Source of the DNA: Sulfuricurvum sp.
GTDB lineage: Bacteria; Campylobacterota; Campylobacteria; Campylobacterales; Sulfurimonadaceae
DNA length: 64,000 bases
Reading direction: 5' to 3'
Assembly: GCF_028710345.1 (NCBI RefSeq)
Contig: NZ_JAQTUH010000002.1
Location: forward strand, 1-64,000
This document shows positions 36,740 to 46,614 of this stretch, in pieces (position 1 is the stretch's first letter; each line of letters starts with the position of its first letter). The notes under the pieces are model-generated. The model was given only the letters and a program-made list of their open reading frames with translations, ran no database searches and was not told the origin of the DNA. The translations under genes were made by a program, and so were the position numbers.

Positions 36740-37569
36740 TGCAAGATTACTATTATATGTTGGTGGTTAAACCATCATCTCATTTGGAACTTTTTAGCGA
36801 TTTTTTAGTTGATATTCTCCCTGTCGGATTTGAAGAGATCGATGATGGATTTATAATCCGTAGTGAAGAAGATTTAGAGACAGTAAGTTGGGGGATTGAA
36901 CAGTTTGCTGAAGCTCTCCAAAGTGCGTTAGGTCAAGTAATCGATTTAGATCTTACCTTAACGAAAGAAAAAAATGATGATTGGATTGCGCAGTATCAAA
37001 GTGCAATTACACCTATTGAAATTGCCCCCTTTTATATCCATCCGACGTGGGAAGAACCTCGAGAGGGGATGCTTAACATTGCGATAGATCCTGCTCTAGC
37101 GTTCGGAACGGGTCACCATCCGACAACAGCGTCATGTCTTCGAGGTATTGCCAAATATATCAAAGAGGGTGATGCTGTCATGGATGTCGGTTGTGGTAGC
37201 GGTATCTTAGCAATGGCGGCAATCAAAAAAGGAGCTATTGTTGATGCGTGCGATACCGATCCATTATCGGTTGAAAATGCAATTGTCAATGCAGAACAAA
37301 ACCACCTCTCATATCGACGTCTTTGGGAAGGGCCTATTCAAGAGACCAATGATGTTTATGATGTTATCGTTGCCAACATTGTTGCCGATGTTCTTGTATT
37401 TATTGCCAGCGACCTGAAAAAACGGTTACGCGAGGGAGGGATATTGATCCTCTCAGGAATAATGGATAAATATGAAGATAAAGTTCTAAAAGCGTATAAA
37501 GGCTATGAATTAACCGAGCGAATCGTAGAAAATGAATGGGTGACGCTCGTAGTAACCAAAAAGGAATGA
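36739..37569 (+). CDS. prmA: Ribosomal protein L11 methyltransferase
   Basis: A 276-residue SAM methyltransferase that trimethylates L11. The SAM motif VMDVGCGSGILAMAAIKKGA sits near 147-166, the DPLAFGTG-type motif is IDPALAFGTGHHPTT near 115-129, and the NPPY-like catalytic motif is VIVANIVADV near 210. The ATG at 36739 overlaps the cheY stop by one base; a TTG at 36736 is the alternative. Confidence 0.92.
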   Translation: MQDYYYMLVVKPSSHLELFSDFLVDILPVGFEEIDDGFIIRSEEDLETVSWGIEQFAEALQSALGQVIDLDLTLTKEKNDDWIAQYQSAITPIEIAPFYIHPTWEEPREGMLNIAIDPALAFGTGHHPTTASCLRGIAKYIKEGDAVMDVGCGSGILAMAAIKKGAIVDACDTDPLSVENAIVNAEQNHLSYRRLWEGPIQETNDVYDVIVANIVADVLVFIASDLKKRLREGGILILSGIMDKYEDKVLKAYKGYELTERIVENEWVTLVVTKKE

Positions 37570-37573
37570 TGCC

Positions 37574-39529
37574 GTGGCACAACCAGAACAACCAACTCCT
37601 CCAAATAAGAATGATAATTTTTTTAATAAAAATCCCCTTATTACTTTCGCCCTTTTTTCAATTGTCGTCATTATGCTTTTCAAAGTATTTATCGGGGATG
37701 AGAGTGATTTAGCATCAAAAGTTAGTGGTTCTCAAGTAACTAAAACCCAAGAGGTAAGTTACGCAGAGCTAAAAAAACTAATTGAAAATAAGCAAGTTGA
37801 AAAAGTAGCTATCGGACAAACCTATATCCGAGCATTGGGTAATAGCGGGGGCACTAAAATTGCTTACACCACACGTCGCATTTTAGGGGAAGATACCTCT
37901 CTTATTGTTTTATTGGACAAACAACAAATTGATTACAGCGGATTTAATGAGAGCAATTGGTTTACCGAGATGTTTGGATGGTTGTTTCCTTTCCTTATTA
38001 TTATTGCTATTTGGATGTTTTTTGCCGGACGGATGCAAAAAAGTATGGGTGGTGGAATTTTAGGGATGGGAAGTTCTAAAAAACTGGTAAATTCTGAAAA
38101 ACCCAAAACCAAATTTGATGATGTTGCCGGTGCACAAGAGGCAAAAGAAGAGGTACTTGAAATCGTTGATTTTCTCCGCTCACCCGATCGTTATGTCGAA
38201 CTTGGGGCAAAAATACCTAAAGGGGTTTTGCTTGTCGGTAGTCCGGGTACGGGTAAAACGTTACTTGCTAAAGCAGTAGCGGGTGAAGCGGAAGTACCGT
38301 TTTTCTCGGTATCGGGTTCTAGCTTTATTGAGATGTTCGTTGGTGTTGGTGCAGCGCGTGTACGTGATTTGTTTGAACAAGCCAAAAAAGATGCCCCTTC
38401 AATTATCTTTATTGATGAGATCGATGCTATCGGTAAGAGCCGTGCTGCCGGAGGTATGATGGGGGGAAATGATGAGCGTGAACAAACTCTCAATCAACTT
38501 CTCGCAGAGATGGACGGTTTTGGAACTGATACCCCTATTATTATTTTAGCGGCAACGAATCGACCAGAAATATTAGACCCTGCATTGCTCCGTCCGGGGC
38601 GATTCGATCGTCAAGTATTGGTTGACAAACCTGATTACCAAGGGCGTATCGATATTCTCAATGTTCACGTTAAAGGGGTCAAAATTGACAGTGATACTGA
38701 TCTTGAAGAGATTGCTCGCCTTACAGCCGGTCTTGCCGGTGCAGATTTAGCGAATATCGTCAATGAAGCGGCATTGTTAGCAGGTCGCAAAAGTCAAAAA
38801 ACGGTTCGACAGAGCGATTTACGTGAAGCGGTTGAACGTGCCATTGCCGGATTATCTAAAAAGAGCCGTCGTATTGATGAAAAAGAGAAACGTATTGTTG
38901 CGTATCATGAAAGTGGCCATGCATTGTTGGCAGAGACGACCAAGGGAGCTAAAAAAGTCTCTAAAGTCTCTATCGTCCCTCGTGGTCTTGCGGCATTAGG
39001 ATATACCCTTAACACCCCTGAAGAGAACAAATATCTAATGCAACGACATGAATTGATTGCTGAAATTGATGTATTGCTCGGTGGACGAGCTGCCGAAGAG
39101 GTCTTTATCGGTGAAATCTCGACTGGTGCAGCAAACGATTTGGAACGTACTACTGATATATTAAAAGCAATGGTGCAAATGTACGGTATGAGTGATGTTG
39201 CGGGATTGATGGTACTTGAAAAACAACGCAGCAGCTTTTTGGGTGGTGGTATGACTCAAGCCAAAGAGTACAGTGAAAAGATGTCGGAAGAGATGGATGG
39301 GTTTATTAAAAATACCCTCTCTGAACGTTATATTATCGTAAAAGAGCGTCTTGAAGAGTATCGCGATGCTATCGAAAAAATGGTAGAATTATTGTATTTA
39401 AAAGAAAATATAACGGGTGATCAAGTTCGTGAGATTATTGAAGCTTTTGAAAAAGAAAACTCAATCGATACAAAACTTACGCCGCGTAAAGAGACACCCT
39501 CTAGTAATAAAATAGTCATTGACGAATAA
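37574..39529 (+). CDS. ftsH: ATP-dependent zinc metalloprotease FtsH
   Basis: A 651-residue membrane AAA protease. TM1 is at about 20-40, a small periplasmic domain follows, then TM2 at about 133-153. The AAA domain has Walker A GSPGTGKT near 222-229, Walker [12 protein letters not shown] and the SRH region with [10 protein letters not shown], and the zinc motif HESGH near 446-450 lies in the protease domain. It degrades misfolded membrane proteins and, in many bacteria, controls LpxC. The start is GTG, after AAGGA. Confidence 0.97.
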   Translation: MAQPEQPTPPNKNDNFFNKNPLITFALFSIVVIMLFKVFIGDESDLASKVSGSQVTKTQEVSYAELKKLIENKQVEKVAIGQTYIRALGNSGGTKIAYTTRRILGEDTSLIVLLDKQQIDYSGFNESNWFTEMFGWLFPFLIIIAIWMFFAGRMQKSMGGGILGMGSSKKLVNSEKPKTKFDDVAGAQEAKEEVLEIVDFLRSPDRYVELGAKIPKGVLLVGSPGTGKTLLAKAVAGEAEVPFFSVSGSSFIEMFVGVGAARVRDLFEQAKKDAPSIIFIDEIDAIGKSRAAGGMMGGNDEREQTLNQLLAEMDGFGTDTPIIILAATNRPEILDPALLRPGRFDRQVLVDKPDYQGRIDILNVHVKGVKIDSDTDLEEIARLTAGLAGADLANIVNEAALLAGRKSQKTVRQSDLREAVERAIAGLSKKSRRIDEKEKRIVAYHESGHALLAETTKGAKKVSKVSIVPRGLAALGYTLNTPEENKYLMQRHELIAEIDVLLGGRAAEEVFIGEISTGAANDLERTTDILKAMVQMYGMSDVAGLMVLEKQRSSFLGGGMTQAKEYSEKMSEEMDGFIKNTLSERYIIVKERLEEYRDAIEKMVELLYLKENITGDQVREIIEAFEKENSIDTKLTPRKETPSSNKIVIDE

Positions 39530-39542
39530 TAGGAGTTATTAA

Positions 39543-40187
39543 ATGAGTGTTCAAAACGATACCTTTATCCTCTCCAAGCAAGGGTGGTTACCGATTGCTC
39601 TAGCCGGAACTTTGTTTATTTTTTTCAGCATGACGGCATTGCACCTTTTCCAATTTATTTTCGGTGCATTGTTGATCGCTTTTTTAATCTTATTTCGTAA
39701 CCCTGAGCGTAGTGCTGCTTTAGGTGAAACCTCGAGTATTATCAGCAGTGTAGATGGGGTTGTTTTGGGTATCGAAGAGACGCTTATTAATGATAAAACA
39801 ATGAAAAAAGTAACCATACTTAATAGCTTGTGGAATGTCTCAATGTTACGTGCTCCATTTGATGGTGTAATGGAGTGGTGTAAAGTTCGACACGGTGTAT
39901 CCTTAGGCTTGTATCACCCACTAGCGGAAATGTTGAATGAGAAAATATTAATCGCATTCAAATCACTTTCCGGTCATGAAGTGTTTATTGAGCATACGAG
40001 TGCTCAAAGCTGTTTTTCTATCGCTGTAGAGAATGAAGAAGCACAAAAGATGAAAGAGGGGTCACGTTATGGTTTTTTAGCCCGTGGTCGTACTGTGATG
40101 TATATTCCTAATGAAGTAACATTAAATGTTCATGCAGGGGCAGATGTACGTGCGGGTGAAAGCGTAATCGGACGCTTTGATGCGTAA
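39543..40187 (+). CDS. Phosphatidylserine decarboxylase-related protein lacking catalytic motif
   Basis: A 214-residue membrane protein with two N-terminal hydrophobic segments (about 15-50) and the overall pattern of the short-type Psd: FRNPERS, SSVDGVVLGIEET, then RAPFDGVMEWCKVRHG and EGSRYGFLARGRTVMYIP. The position where active Psd has Gly-Ser for self-cleavage to a pyruvoyl group reads Arg-Gly (about 181-182), and the His-containing NVHxNRAP motif reads NVSMLRAP. It is therefore probably not a working decarboxylase. It sits between ftsH and pssA, where C. jejuni, as I recall, also has a psd-related gene. Confidence 0.75.
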   Translation: MSVQNDTFILSKQGWLPIALAGTLFIFFSMTALHLFQFIFGALLIAFLILFRNPERSAALGETSSIISSVDGVVLGIEETLINDKTMKKVTILNSLWNVSMLRAPFDGVMEWCKVRHGVSLGLYHPLAEMLNEKILIAFKSLSGHEVFIEHTSAQSCFSIAVENEEAQKMKEGSRYGFLARGRTVMYIPNEVTLNVHAGADVRAGESVIGRFDA

Positions 40188-40908
40188 AGATCCACCCCCC
40201 ATCGCCTATCTTTTTCCTAACTTTTTTACTGCTGCTTCTATTTTTTCCGGATTTTATTCTATCACCCTCGCTTTGCAACACTCCTTTGATATAGCTGCAT
40301 GGTTTATCTTTCTTGCCCTTATTTTTGATGGTTTAGATGGACGAGTTGCCCGTTTGACCAATACGGCTAGCCATTTTGGTGTTGAATTTGATTCCTTAGC
40401 CGATATTGTTGCGTTCGGGGTTGCTCCGGCATTTTTGATGTATCTGTATGTTGGAGTTGACTATGGTCGTCTTGGGATTGTCGCGAGCGCTTTGTTTATT
40501 ATTTTTGGTGCGGTTCGATTAGCCCGTTTTAATGTGATGACCTCTCGAATTGAACCCTCTGTCTTTATTGGATTGCCGATTCCAACTGCAGCTGTAATGA
40601 TTGCTACGGCTATTTTATTGTTAGAACATTATCCTCATCTCCTTTATCTTAAACTCTTTTTGCTAGTTCTTTCGGTAGTACTTGCTATTTTGATGGTGAG
40701 TAATATCCGCTACCCAAGTTTTAAAAAACTCAATATGCGTAGTATCCATTTTACCCGTTTTTTAATCGGAGCAATTGTTCTTGCTTTAATGGTATTTATC
40801 TATCCGATAGAGGGGATGGCAATTTTAGGGGCATTGTATTTGGTATATGGTCCATTGAGAGCCTCTTACTATCTGCTCCGCCGACTGTTTGGGATTAAAA
40901 ACAGTTAA
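40180..40908 (+). CDS. pssA: CDP-diacylglycerol-serine O-phosphatidyltransferase
   Basis: A 242-residue membrane CDP-alcohol phosphatidyltransferase making phosphatidylserine. The family motif D-G-x2-A-R-x8-G-x3-D-x3-D is complete in FDGLDGRVARL with HFGVEFDSLAD (near 48-76). About seven hydrophobic helices are present. It starts inside the end of the Psd-like gene and overlaps the convergent TPR gene by 4 bases. The ATG at 40180 is preferred over a TTG at 40177. Confidence 0.93.
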   Translation: MRKDPPPIAYLFPNFFTAASIFSGFYSITLALQHSFDIAAWFIFLALIFDGLDGRVARLTNTASHFGVEFDSLADIVAFGVAPAFLMYLYVGVDYGRLGIVASALFIIFGAVRLARFNVMTSRIEPSVFIGLPIPTAAVMIATAILLLEHYPHLLYLKLFLLVLSVVLAILMVSNIRYPSFKKLNMRSIHFTRFLIGAIVLALMVFIYPIEGMAILGALYLVYGPLRASYYLLRRLFGIKNS

Positions 40909-43244
40909 AGTGGATGATAGGTATTGGGTTCGCTTGCGAGCTTATCGGTATCGATACTAAAATCAAACATATTGGATTTGAATCCGCTATTCCCCATTTT
41001 ATTAAACTGGATAATGGCTGCAGGATTGTTTTGTACTTGCATATAGAGTAATCCTAGTGCGTAGCGATTTTCTAGATAGTTTGGATTGGTCATTTTAGAG
41101 AGTTCGAGCAGTGCAATGGCATTTTGAACATGTTCAGCTCCGATGGATGCAGAAGCAGCCATGAAGAGTGTACGTTCATCTTGTACCCCATAAGTATCGA
41201 CCACCTCATTATACAGAGTGTACGATTTTTCAAAATCTTGGTTGTAAAAATAGGCCAATGCCAAGGCAGAGGCAATATTAGCACGATTCTCTGTTGTGTT
41301 TTGATATTTAGTTTCCAGTCTTTGTATCATTGGTGCTAACATCCCTGTAATGGCAGCGATAGTGATTCCTCTCTCACGAACAATTTGGGGACCAAAATAG
41401 AGGTCGTCATAAGTGAGTTTTTGATTTTTAAGATAATTGAGTGCCGATCTCGCGTATGCTTTTGGTGCTTCATCTTTATAGTGAGTATCGATGTAAAGTA
41501 AATGGGGCAGAAGATCATGTGGTTGCATATAGGTGAGTTTCTCAGACGCTTTACGGGCGCTATCGTCGATTCCGAGCTCGGTAGCAATAATAATTTTCAT
41601 CACTTGATACAACGGTCGTTCTTTGTAATGATTGTCTAACCAACGGCTCGCTGAGGGGTAATTATTTTCAGACATTGCAAAGAGGGTTCGATAGAGGTCA
41701 AACTCTTCTGTTGTCCCTTCTTGCAGTAGATTGTCTTTTATGATAGAGATAAGCTTCGGATTTTTTTTCATTATCATTTCAGAAGACATAACGGCAAAGA
41801 TACCTGAGAGATAATTGTTAGCATCTGCATGGTAGGAGCGCAAAAAATAGTCGTTTGCTTTTGTGTAGTCTCCTAACTGAGCATAGGTGAGAGCTAAATC
41901 ATAATTTAAAATTGAATGACTTGGATGCTCTTTAACCAATTTCAAAAATTGTGCATTTGCATCCCGAAGGTGATAACTGAGTGCTTTTTGGATGGCAAGT
42001 GCGATTCCGTAATCGACATCCGAAGCGTTAGAACTTTTTTCGAGATACTCTTTAGCGGATGCAACATCATCGATATAGATATTTGCATTTCCTTTTCGAA
42101 TATAACTGATTGTTTGAGAAGCGTTAAAAATTTTATATGGGGCAAAGGCAAATATTTTAGGATACGTTTGAGGATGTACCTTTGCATTGAGAGTGCGATA
42201 TGCTTTTTGCAGTGAATCGGGAGAAAAGAGGGTAGGTCTGAGTGTTACTTTGATAGGATAGGGGGTATAGACATCATCAGGATAACTATCGGTCACTTTT
42301 TTTAAAATTCCTCCAGCCTCTTGATGCTGACCAAGTTTTAGATCGACAAAGGCGAGTGAGAGGTACTCTTGTATTGGTTTTTTACTTTGAAAGACGGCGT
42401 TATTGAGGTATTCACGCGCACGGATAAGATTACCGTTATTGGCATAGAGGAGACCTAGTGAAAAAGAGTCAGTCTCTTGAAGTGGTTTTTCAAGACTTCC
42501 GATTGCTCCCGTGTAATTTCCATATAGGGTGTCGATAGAGGCTTTGAGTTTGTTTTGGGTGAGTTGATATTCTGATGTGCTAGGGTGGTTTAGTGCACTG
42601 AGTGCCTCAAAATAGTTCCCACGGTAGTAGTTAATTAAAGAATAATAATAAGAGTAGAGAGGTGAATTAGTTTCCGAACTTAAATAGGCTTGTGCAAGAT
42701 CGATATAGTAATTAAAATTCTCTTTTTGTTCCAAATGAAGACAACAAACTGCCGCATTGATAGCACTGACACAGCGATTTTCAGACATGGAGATAGAGCG
42801 TTTAAAGTTTTCAAGAGCAGCTTGATACTCTTTTTCTTTGAGACGGACAACTCCGAGGTTGTACTGAGAGATGGACTCAGAGTAAAGGGCGATTTTTTCA
42901 AACAGTTTTAATGCTTCACCTTGATTGCCGTTAGCATACATATAGTTCGCACGTTCAATCATATTTTCAAGCTGGCTTGGTTCTATTGCAGGTTCTTGTT
43001 CTTTATTTGAGGCTATTAGGGGCTCTTCTTGTACTATTGCTTCACCGTTACCTGAATGAGAAAGAAAAGCAAAGGTTAGCCCACCGCCCCCAAGTAAGAG
43101 GAGAAGTGCACCAGCGATAATGGCAATTTTCTTTTTATTAAGAGGAGTTTTAGTAGCAGCTGAATCACCTTCTGTGCTCGATTGGGCTTCGACGCCGGCG
43201 GCATCGGCCTCTTCGATGATGATAATCTCTTCTTGATCAGCCAT
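40905..43244 (-). CDS. Large TPR-repeat inner-membrane protein
   Basis: A 779-residue protein. The acidic cytoplasmic N-terminus (about 1-33) is followed by one TM helix at about 40-61 and then a long periplasmic region of TPR-like helix pairs (AIEPSQLENMIERANYMYANG, then SISQYNLGVVRLKEKEYQAALENFKRSI, then LNYDLALTYAQLGDYTKANDYFLRSY, and others). Such proteins act as scaffolds. In Campylobacterota large TPR proteins of this layout support flagellar motor disks (PflA-like), but I have no motif to prove it here. It is probably cotranscribed with the upstream serS gene (18-base gap). Confidence 0.7.
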   Translation of the reverse strand: MADQEEIIIIEEADAAGVEAQSSTEGDSAATKTPLNKKKIAIIAGALLLLLGGGGLTFAFLSHSGNGEAIVQEEPLIASNKEQEPAIEPSQLENMIERANYMYANGNQGEALKLFEKIALYSESISQYNLGVVRLKEKEYQAALENFKRSISMSENRCVSAINAAVCCLHLEQKENFNYYIDLAQAYLSSETNSPLYSYYYSLINYYRGNYFEALSALNHPSTSEYQLTQNKLKASIDTLYGNYTGAIGSLEKPLQETDSFSLGLLYANNGNLIRAREYLNNAVFQSKKPIQEYLSLAFVDLKLGQHQEAGGILKKVTDSYPDDVYTPYPIKVTLRPTLFSPDSLQKAYRTLNAKVHPQTYPKIFAFAPYKIFNASQTISYIRKGNANIYIDDVASAKEYLEKSSNASDVDYGIALAIQKALSYHLRDANAQFLKLVKEHPSHSILNYDLALTYAQLGDYTKANDYFLRSYHADANNYLSGIFAVMSSEMIMKKNPKLISIIKDNLLQEGTTEEFDLYRTLFAMSENNYPSASRWLDNHYKERPLYQVMKIIIATELGIDDSARKASEKLTYMQPHDLLPHLLYIDTHYKDEAPKAYARSALNYLKNQKLTYDDLYFGPQIVRERGITIAAITGMLAPMIQRLETKYQNTTENRANIASALALAYFYNQDFEKSYTLYNEVVDTYGVQDERTLFMAASASIGAEHVQNAIALLELSKMTNPNYLENRYALGLLYMQVQNNPAAIIQFNKMGNSGFKSNMFDFSIDTDKLASEPNTYHPL

Positions 43245-43262
43245 AAGCTCTCTTTCGTAGAA

Positions 43263-44507
43263 TTAGAGGTATTTTTGCAATACAGCAGGGATGATGATAC
43301 TGCCGTCTTCTTGTTGGAAATTTTCCATAATAGCTATCATCGTCCGTCCGACCGCTAAACTTGAACCGTTTAAGGTGTGCGCGAGGATATTTTTTCCCTC
43401 TTCTTTATAGCGGATTTTTGCACGACGTGCTTGGAAGTCCCGTGTGTTGGAGACGGAGCTGATTTCACGGTAAGTGTTTTGCCCCGGAAGCCACACTTCG
43501 AGGTCTACCGTCCTAGCCGCACCGAATCCTAGATCCCCAGTGCAGAGGGTAACGAGACGGTGAGGAAGTCCCAGCGCTGCGAGGAGATCAGAAGCACACG
43601 CAACCATCTCTTCAAAAATAGCATCACTTTGATCGGCGCGGGTGATCGAGACGAGTTCGACTTTGTGAAACTGATGCTGACGGATCATACCGCGCACGTC
43701 ACGTCCGCCGCTTCCTGCCTCTTTACGAAAACACGACGTATATCCTGTCATTTTGATCGGTAACTCCGCACCGTTTAGGATTTCGTCTTGGTAGAGGTTG
43801 GTGAGAGGGACTTCTGCCGTCGGGATGAGATAGAGCTCTTCCTCTTCGACTTTGAAGAGATCCTCTTCGAACTTCGGAAGCTGACCTGTCCCCTCTAACG
43901 CACGACGATTGACGAGCATCGGAACGCTGAACTCTTGAAAACCGCGCTCACGGTTAAAATCGAGCATAAAATTGATAAGGGCACGTTCCAACCGAGCACC
44001 CATTCCGCCCACGACGCTGAAACGGCTTTTTGCGAGTTTAACCCCCCGTTCGAAATCGATCCAACCGTTAGCTTCGGCGAGTTCCCAGTGCTCTTTTGGA
44101 GTGAATGTGAATGTTGGAGGGGTGAGGACTTTGCGAATTTCGATGTTGTCGTTTTCATCTTCACCATCAGGTACGTCCGCATCGGGGATATTAGGGACAC
44201 GCATGATGATTGCATCGAGGGCTTCTTCGGCAGAGCGTTGTGTATCGAGGAGATCACCCAGGGTTACTTTGTTCGCATCGACTTCGATTTTCAACTCGTC
44301 GGTACTTTTTCCCTCTTTTTTGTATTGACCGAAAAGTTTGCTCAACTCATTTTGTTTGGCTTGCAATGTCTCGTAGGCTAGTTTGGCGGTTTTGAGGGTT
44401 TCGTTGGCGGATTTTAGCTCTGCAATCGTCTCGGCGGAGACTTTTTTGCGCATAAGTGCGCTTGCGGTTTCGTCAAAATTTTTCTGGAGAAGTTTTACAT
44501 CGATCAT
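43263..44507 (-). CDS. serS: Seryl-tRNA synthetase
   Basis: A 414-residue class II synthetase. An N-terminal coiled-coil tRNA arm lies at about 25-105, and the catalytic core has motif 2 with [30 protein letters not shown] near 255-284 and motif 3 with [18 protein letters not shown] near 378-395. The length is typical. It is upstream of the TPR gene on the same strand. Confidence 0.97.
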   Translation of the reverse strand: MIDVKLLQKNFDETASALMRKKVSAETIAELKSANETLKTAKLAYETLQAKQNELSKLFGQYKKEGKSTDELKIEVDANKVTLGDLLDTQRSAEEALDAIIMRVPNIPDADVPDGEDENDNIEIRKVLTPPTFTFTPKEHWELAEANGWIDFERGVKLAKSRFSVVGGMGARLERALINFMLDFNRERGFQEFSVPMLVNRRALEGTGQLPKFEEDLFKVEEEELYLIPTAEVPLTNLYQDEILNGAELPIKMTGYTSCFRKEAGSGGRDVRGMIRQHQFHKVELVSITRADQSDAIFEEMVACASDLLAALGLPHRLVTLCTGDLGFGAARTVDLEVWLPGQNTYREISSVSNTRDFQARRAKIRYKEEGKNILAHTLNGSSLAVGRTMIAIMENFQQEDGSIIIPAVLQKYL

Positions 44508-44697
44508 AAAGGCTCATTTCATGGATTTAATAATGATCGATTATAGCCAAAAGAGGCTGAAATTAGGTGAAAGATGGATCGATGAAAAAGCATGAAAAAA
44601 CAAGATAAAATAGCGTTAATTTTGTAAAAAAATTGCATAGAAAATGAGTATCATTCCAATGTTAATCTAAAATTTGAAACAAAAAGGTGTATTAAAA

Positions 44698-45195
44698 ATG
44701 ATTAAAGTTTTTTTCAAAAAAATAGTAGCAAATATTATCCCTTTGAGTGTATTTACAGCTGTATTTGGAATTATTATTTTTCAGTTATTTGCTTTTTTTG
44801 AACCTTATTTGTATCCTTTACACTGGTTACAAGCTGATGCAAAAGTGGTAAATTCAAATGTAATAATAGGTGCTTATCCTAGGGAAAATGATTTGTATAC
44901 TCTAAAAAATAAGCTCCATGTTACAACGGTAATTTCATTGTTAAATACGTCTGGAATTCCACAAGAAAAAGATTTGTATGATGTAGAAAAAGAAAATTGT
45001 AAAGCATCTCATTTAAAGGTAATGAATTTTCCATTAGATTCTGATAAATTAAATACGGTAGGTGCACAAGAAGAGATCAATAAAATTATTGGATATGTAC
45101 AAACACATAAAGAGGAAAAAATTTATATCCATTGTTATTTGGGGAAGCATAGAGCAATAAAAGTTGGTCAAGCAATAGAAGCAACGTTGAAATAG
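44698..45195 (+). CDS. Membrane-anchored dual-specificity/tyrosine phosphatase-like protein
   Basis: A 165-residue protein with one TM helix at about 12-34 and a small Cys-phosphatase domain. The CX5R signature is IHCYLGKHRAIK, with Cys146 and Arg152. The conserved NVIIGAYPRENDLYTL near 54-69 and TVISLLNT near 77-84 are typical of atypical dual-specificity phosphatases. The start is the ATG at 44698 with AAAAAGGTG upstream; a TTG at 44674 would extend it. The gene is AT-rich and unlinked to a kinase; its place next to the polysaccharide locus may matter, since such phosphatases often control capsule export. Confidence 0.75.
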   Translation: MIKVFFKKIVANIIPLSVFTAVFGIIIFQLFAFFEPYLYPLHWLQADAKVVNSNVIIGAYPRENDLYTLKNKLHVTTVISLLNTSGIPQEKDLYDVEKENCKASHLKVMNFPLDSDKLNTVGAQEEINKIIGYVQTHKEEKIYIHCYLGKHRAIKVGQAIEATLK

Positions 45196-45210
45196 TTTCA
45201 ATAATATGTG

Positions 45211-46614
45211 TTACGTTGTGATCTCTTTACGATTGATTTTTCCCCAACCTTTGCGCCAAAATTGGAATGTTGCAATAAAGCGTTCAATAGTCATAAGTTG
45301 ACGGTAGCCAAAAGATTCCATTAAGCCAAAGAGTGCGAGTTTAAGCAAATCTTTACTTGATGAATAACGTTTATGGATAAAATTATCCAAGAAAATCGAG
45401 CTTAAAGTGATATAGCTTCCCCATGTAAATGCAAATAAAAAGATATAGATACTGATTTCTCTATCGATTAAGCCAAAAATATAAAAGATAATAAAACTGA
45501 TGTATCCAAACATTTCTATGGTTGGTCCGAGTGCTTCGACAAAGAAAAAATAGGTCATTCCAAGCAACCCCACCTTTTTATACTTGGGATTGAGCATCAT
45601 AACTTTGTTATACCATAAAACATCAATCAATCCTCTGTGCCATCGGTTGCGTTGTTTCATAAGTGATGTCCAGTCATCCGGTACTTGTGTCCAGCATATA
45701 GGGTCGGGAACCGATAAAATTTTATAAGGAATATCATGTTCAATACAGTAACGATGTGTTCTAACAACTAAGTCCATATCTTCTCCTACGGTATGTCGGT
45801 ATCCTCCAATTTTTAAAACGATATCTTTACGAAAAATTCCAAAAGCACCTGAAATGATAAGTAAAGCATCAAAGAGATTCCATGCTGATCGTCCTGCTAA
45901 AAATCCTCGTGTGTATTCAACGGATTGAAAAAGTTCGATCCATTTGGAGGGTGTTTTGATAGAGGTGACTTGCCCGTTGACAACGGTGCAACCGTTTAGT
46001 GGACGAACAGTTCCTCCGACTGCTACTACTTCTTTATCGTGAGCAAAAATAGATCCTGCACGTAAAAGGCTATCATGTTCTAATAAAGAGTCAGCATCAA
46101 CAACACAAAATAAAGGGTAGTTACAAGCATTGATTCCACAATTGATTGCATCAAATTTTCCGCCGTTGTCTTTATCGATAAGCCATAAATTTGGGTTTAA
46201 TAAAGAGATATAAACTTGTCGGATTGGCTGATGATATATTTCAAGTTTTACCGGTTTGTCAACAGGGATAAAATGAAATGCATCGATTAAGCGACTTATT
46301 GTTTCATCTTTTGATCCATCGTTAACGATAATTATCTCGTACTCAGGATAGTGCAAAGCTAGCTGAGAACGGATACTACTAACTATAGTTGCTTGTTCGT
46401 TGTAAGCAGGAACAATTAGGGAAATTGGTCTGTATAAAGAAGTAGAAAGTGTTTGGTGAAGTCTGAATCGACTACCGTATACTTCTCGTTTGATAATATC
46501 GTCTAATGCAATAAAGGTAAAGGCGGAATAGGTACTATTAAGAATGAGAAAGTAGATAAAAATAATGATCTGGATAATAATAACGATAATGAATAGTAGA
46601 TCAAGCATGTGCAT
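45211..46614 (-). CDS. Processive GT2 glycosyltransferase (PgaC/BcsA-like polysaccharide synthase)
   Basis: A 467-residue membrane synthase. One N-terminal helix (about 4-24) is followed by the GT-A domain with SLIVPAYNE, EIIIVNDGSKDET, the UDP-binding Asp pair in LFCVVDADSLLEHD, the catalytic Asp in VGEDMDLVVRTHRY and the processive signature QRNRWHRG. Three to four C-terminal helices follow. The chain made could be poly-GlcNAc or another beta-linked polymer. It lacks a PilZ domain. It overlaps the HEAT-repeat gene by 14 bases and is the last gene of the locus. Confidence 0.87.
   Translation of the reverse strand: MHMLDLLFIIVIIIQIIIFIYFLILNSTYSAFTFIALDDIIKREVYGSRFRLHQTLSTSLYRPISLIVPAYNEQATIVSSIRSQLALHYPEYEIIIVNDGSKDETISRLIDAFHFIPVDKPVKLEIYHQPIRQVYISLLNPNLWLIDKDNGGKFDAINCGINACNYPLFCVVDADSLLEHDSLLRAGSIFAHDKEVVAVGGTVRPLNGCTVVNGQVTSIKTPSKWIELFQSVEYTRGFLAGRSAWNLFDALLIISGAFGIFRKDIVLKIGGYRHTVGEDMDLVVRTHRYCIEHDIPYKILSVPDPICWTQVPDDWTSLMKQRNRWHRGLIDVLWYNKVMMLNPKYKKVGLLGMTYFFFVEALGPTIEMFGYISFIIFYIFGLIDREISIYIFLFAFTWGSYITLSSIFLDNFIHKRYSSSKDLLKLALFGLMESFGYRQLMTIERFIATFQFWRKGWGKINRKEITT

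Noticed and set aside
43935-44381. Open frame of 148 codons opposite serS
   Set aside because: It is an antisense shadow of the serS coiled-coil region.
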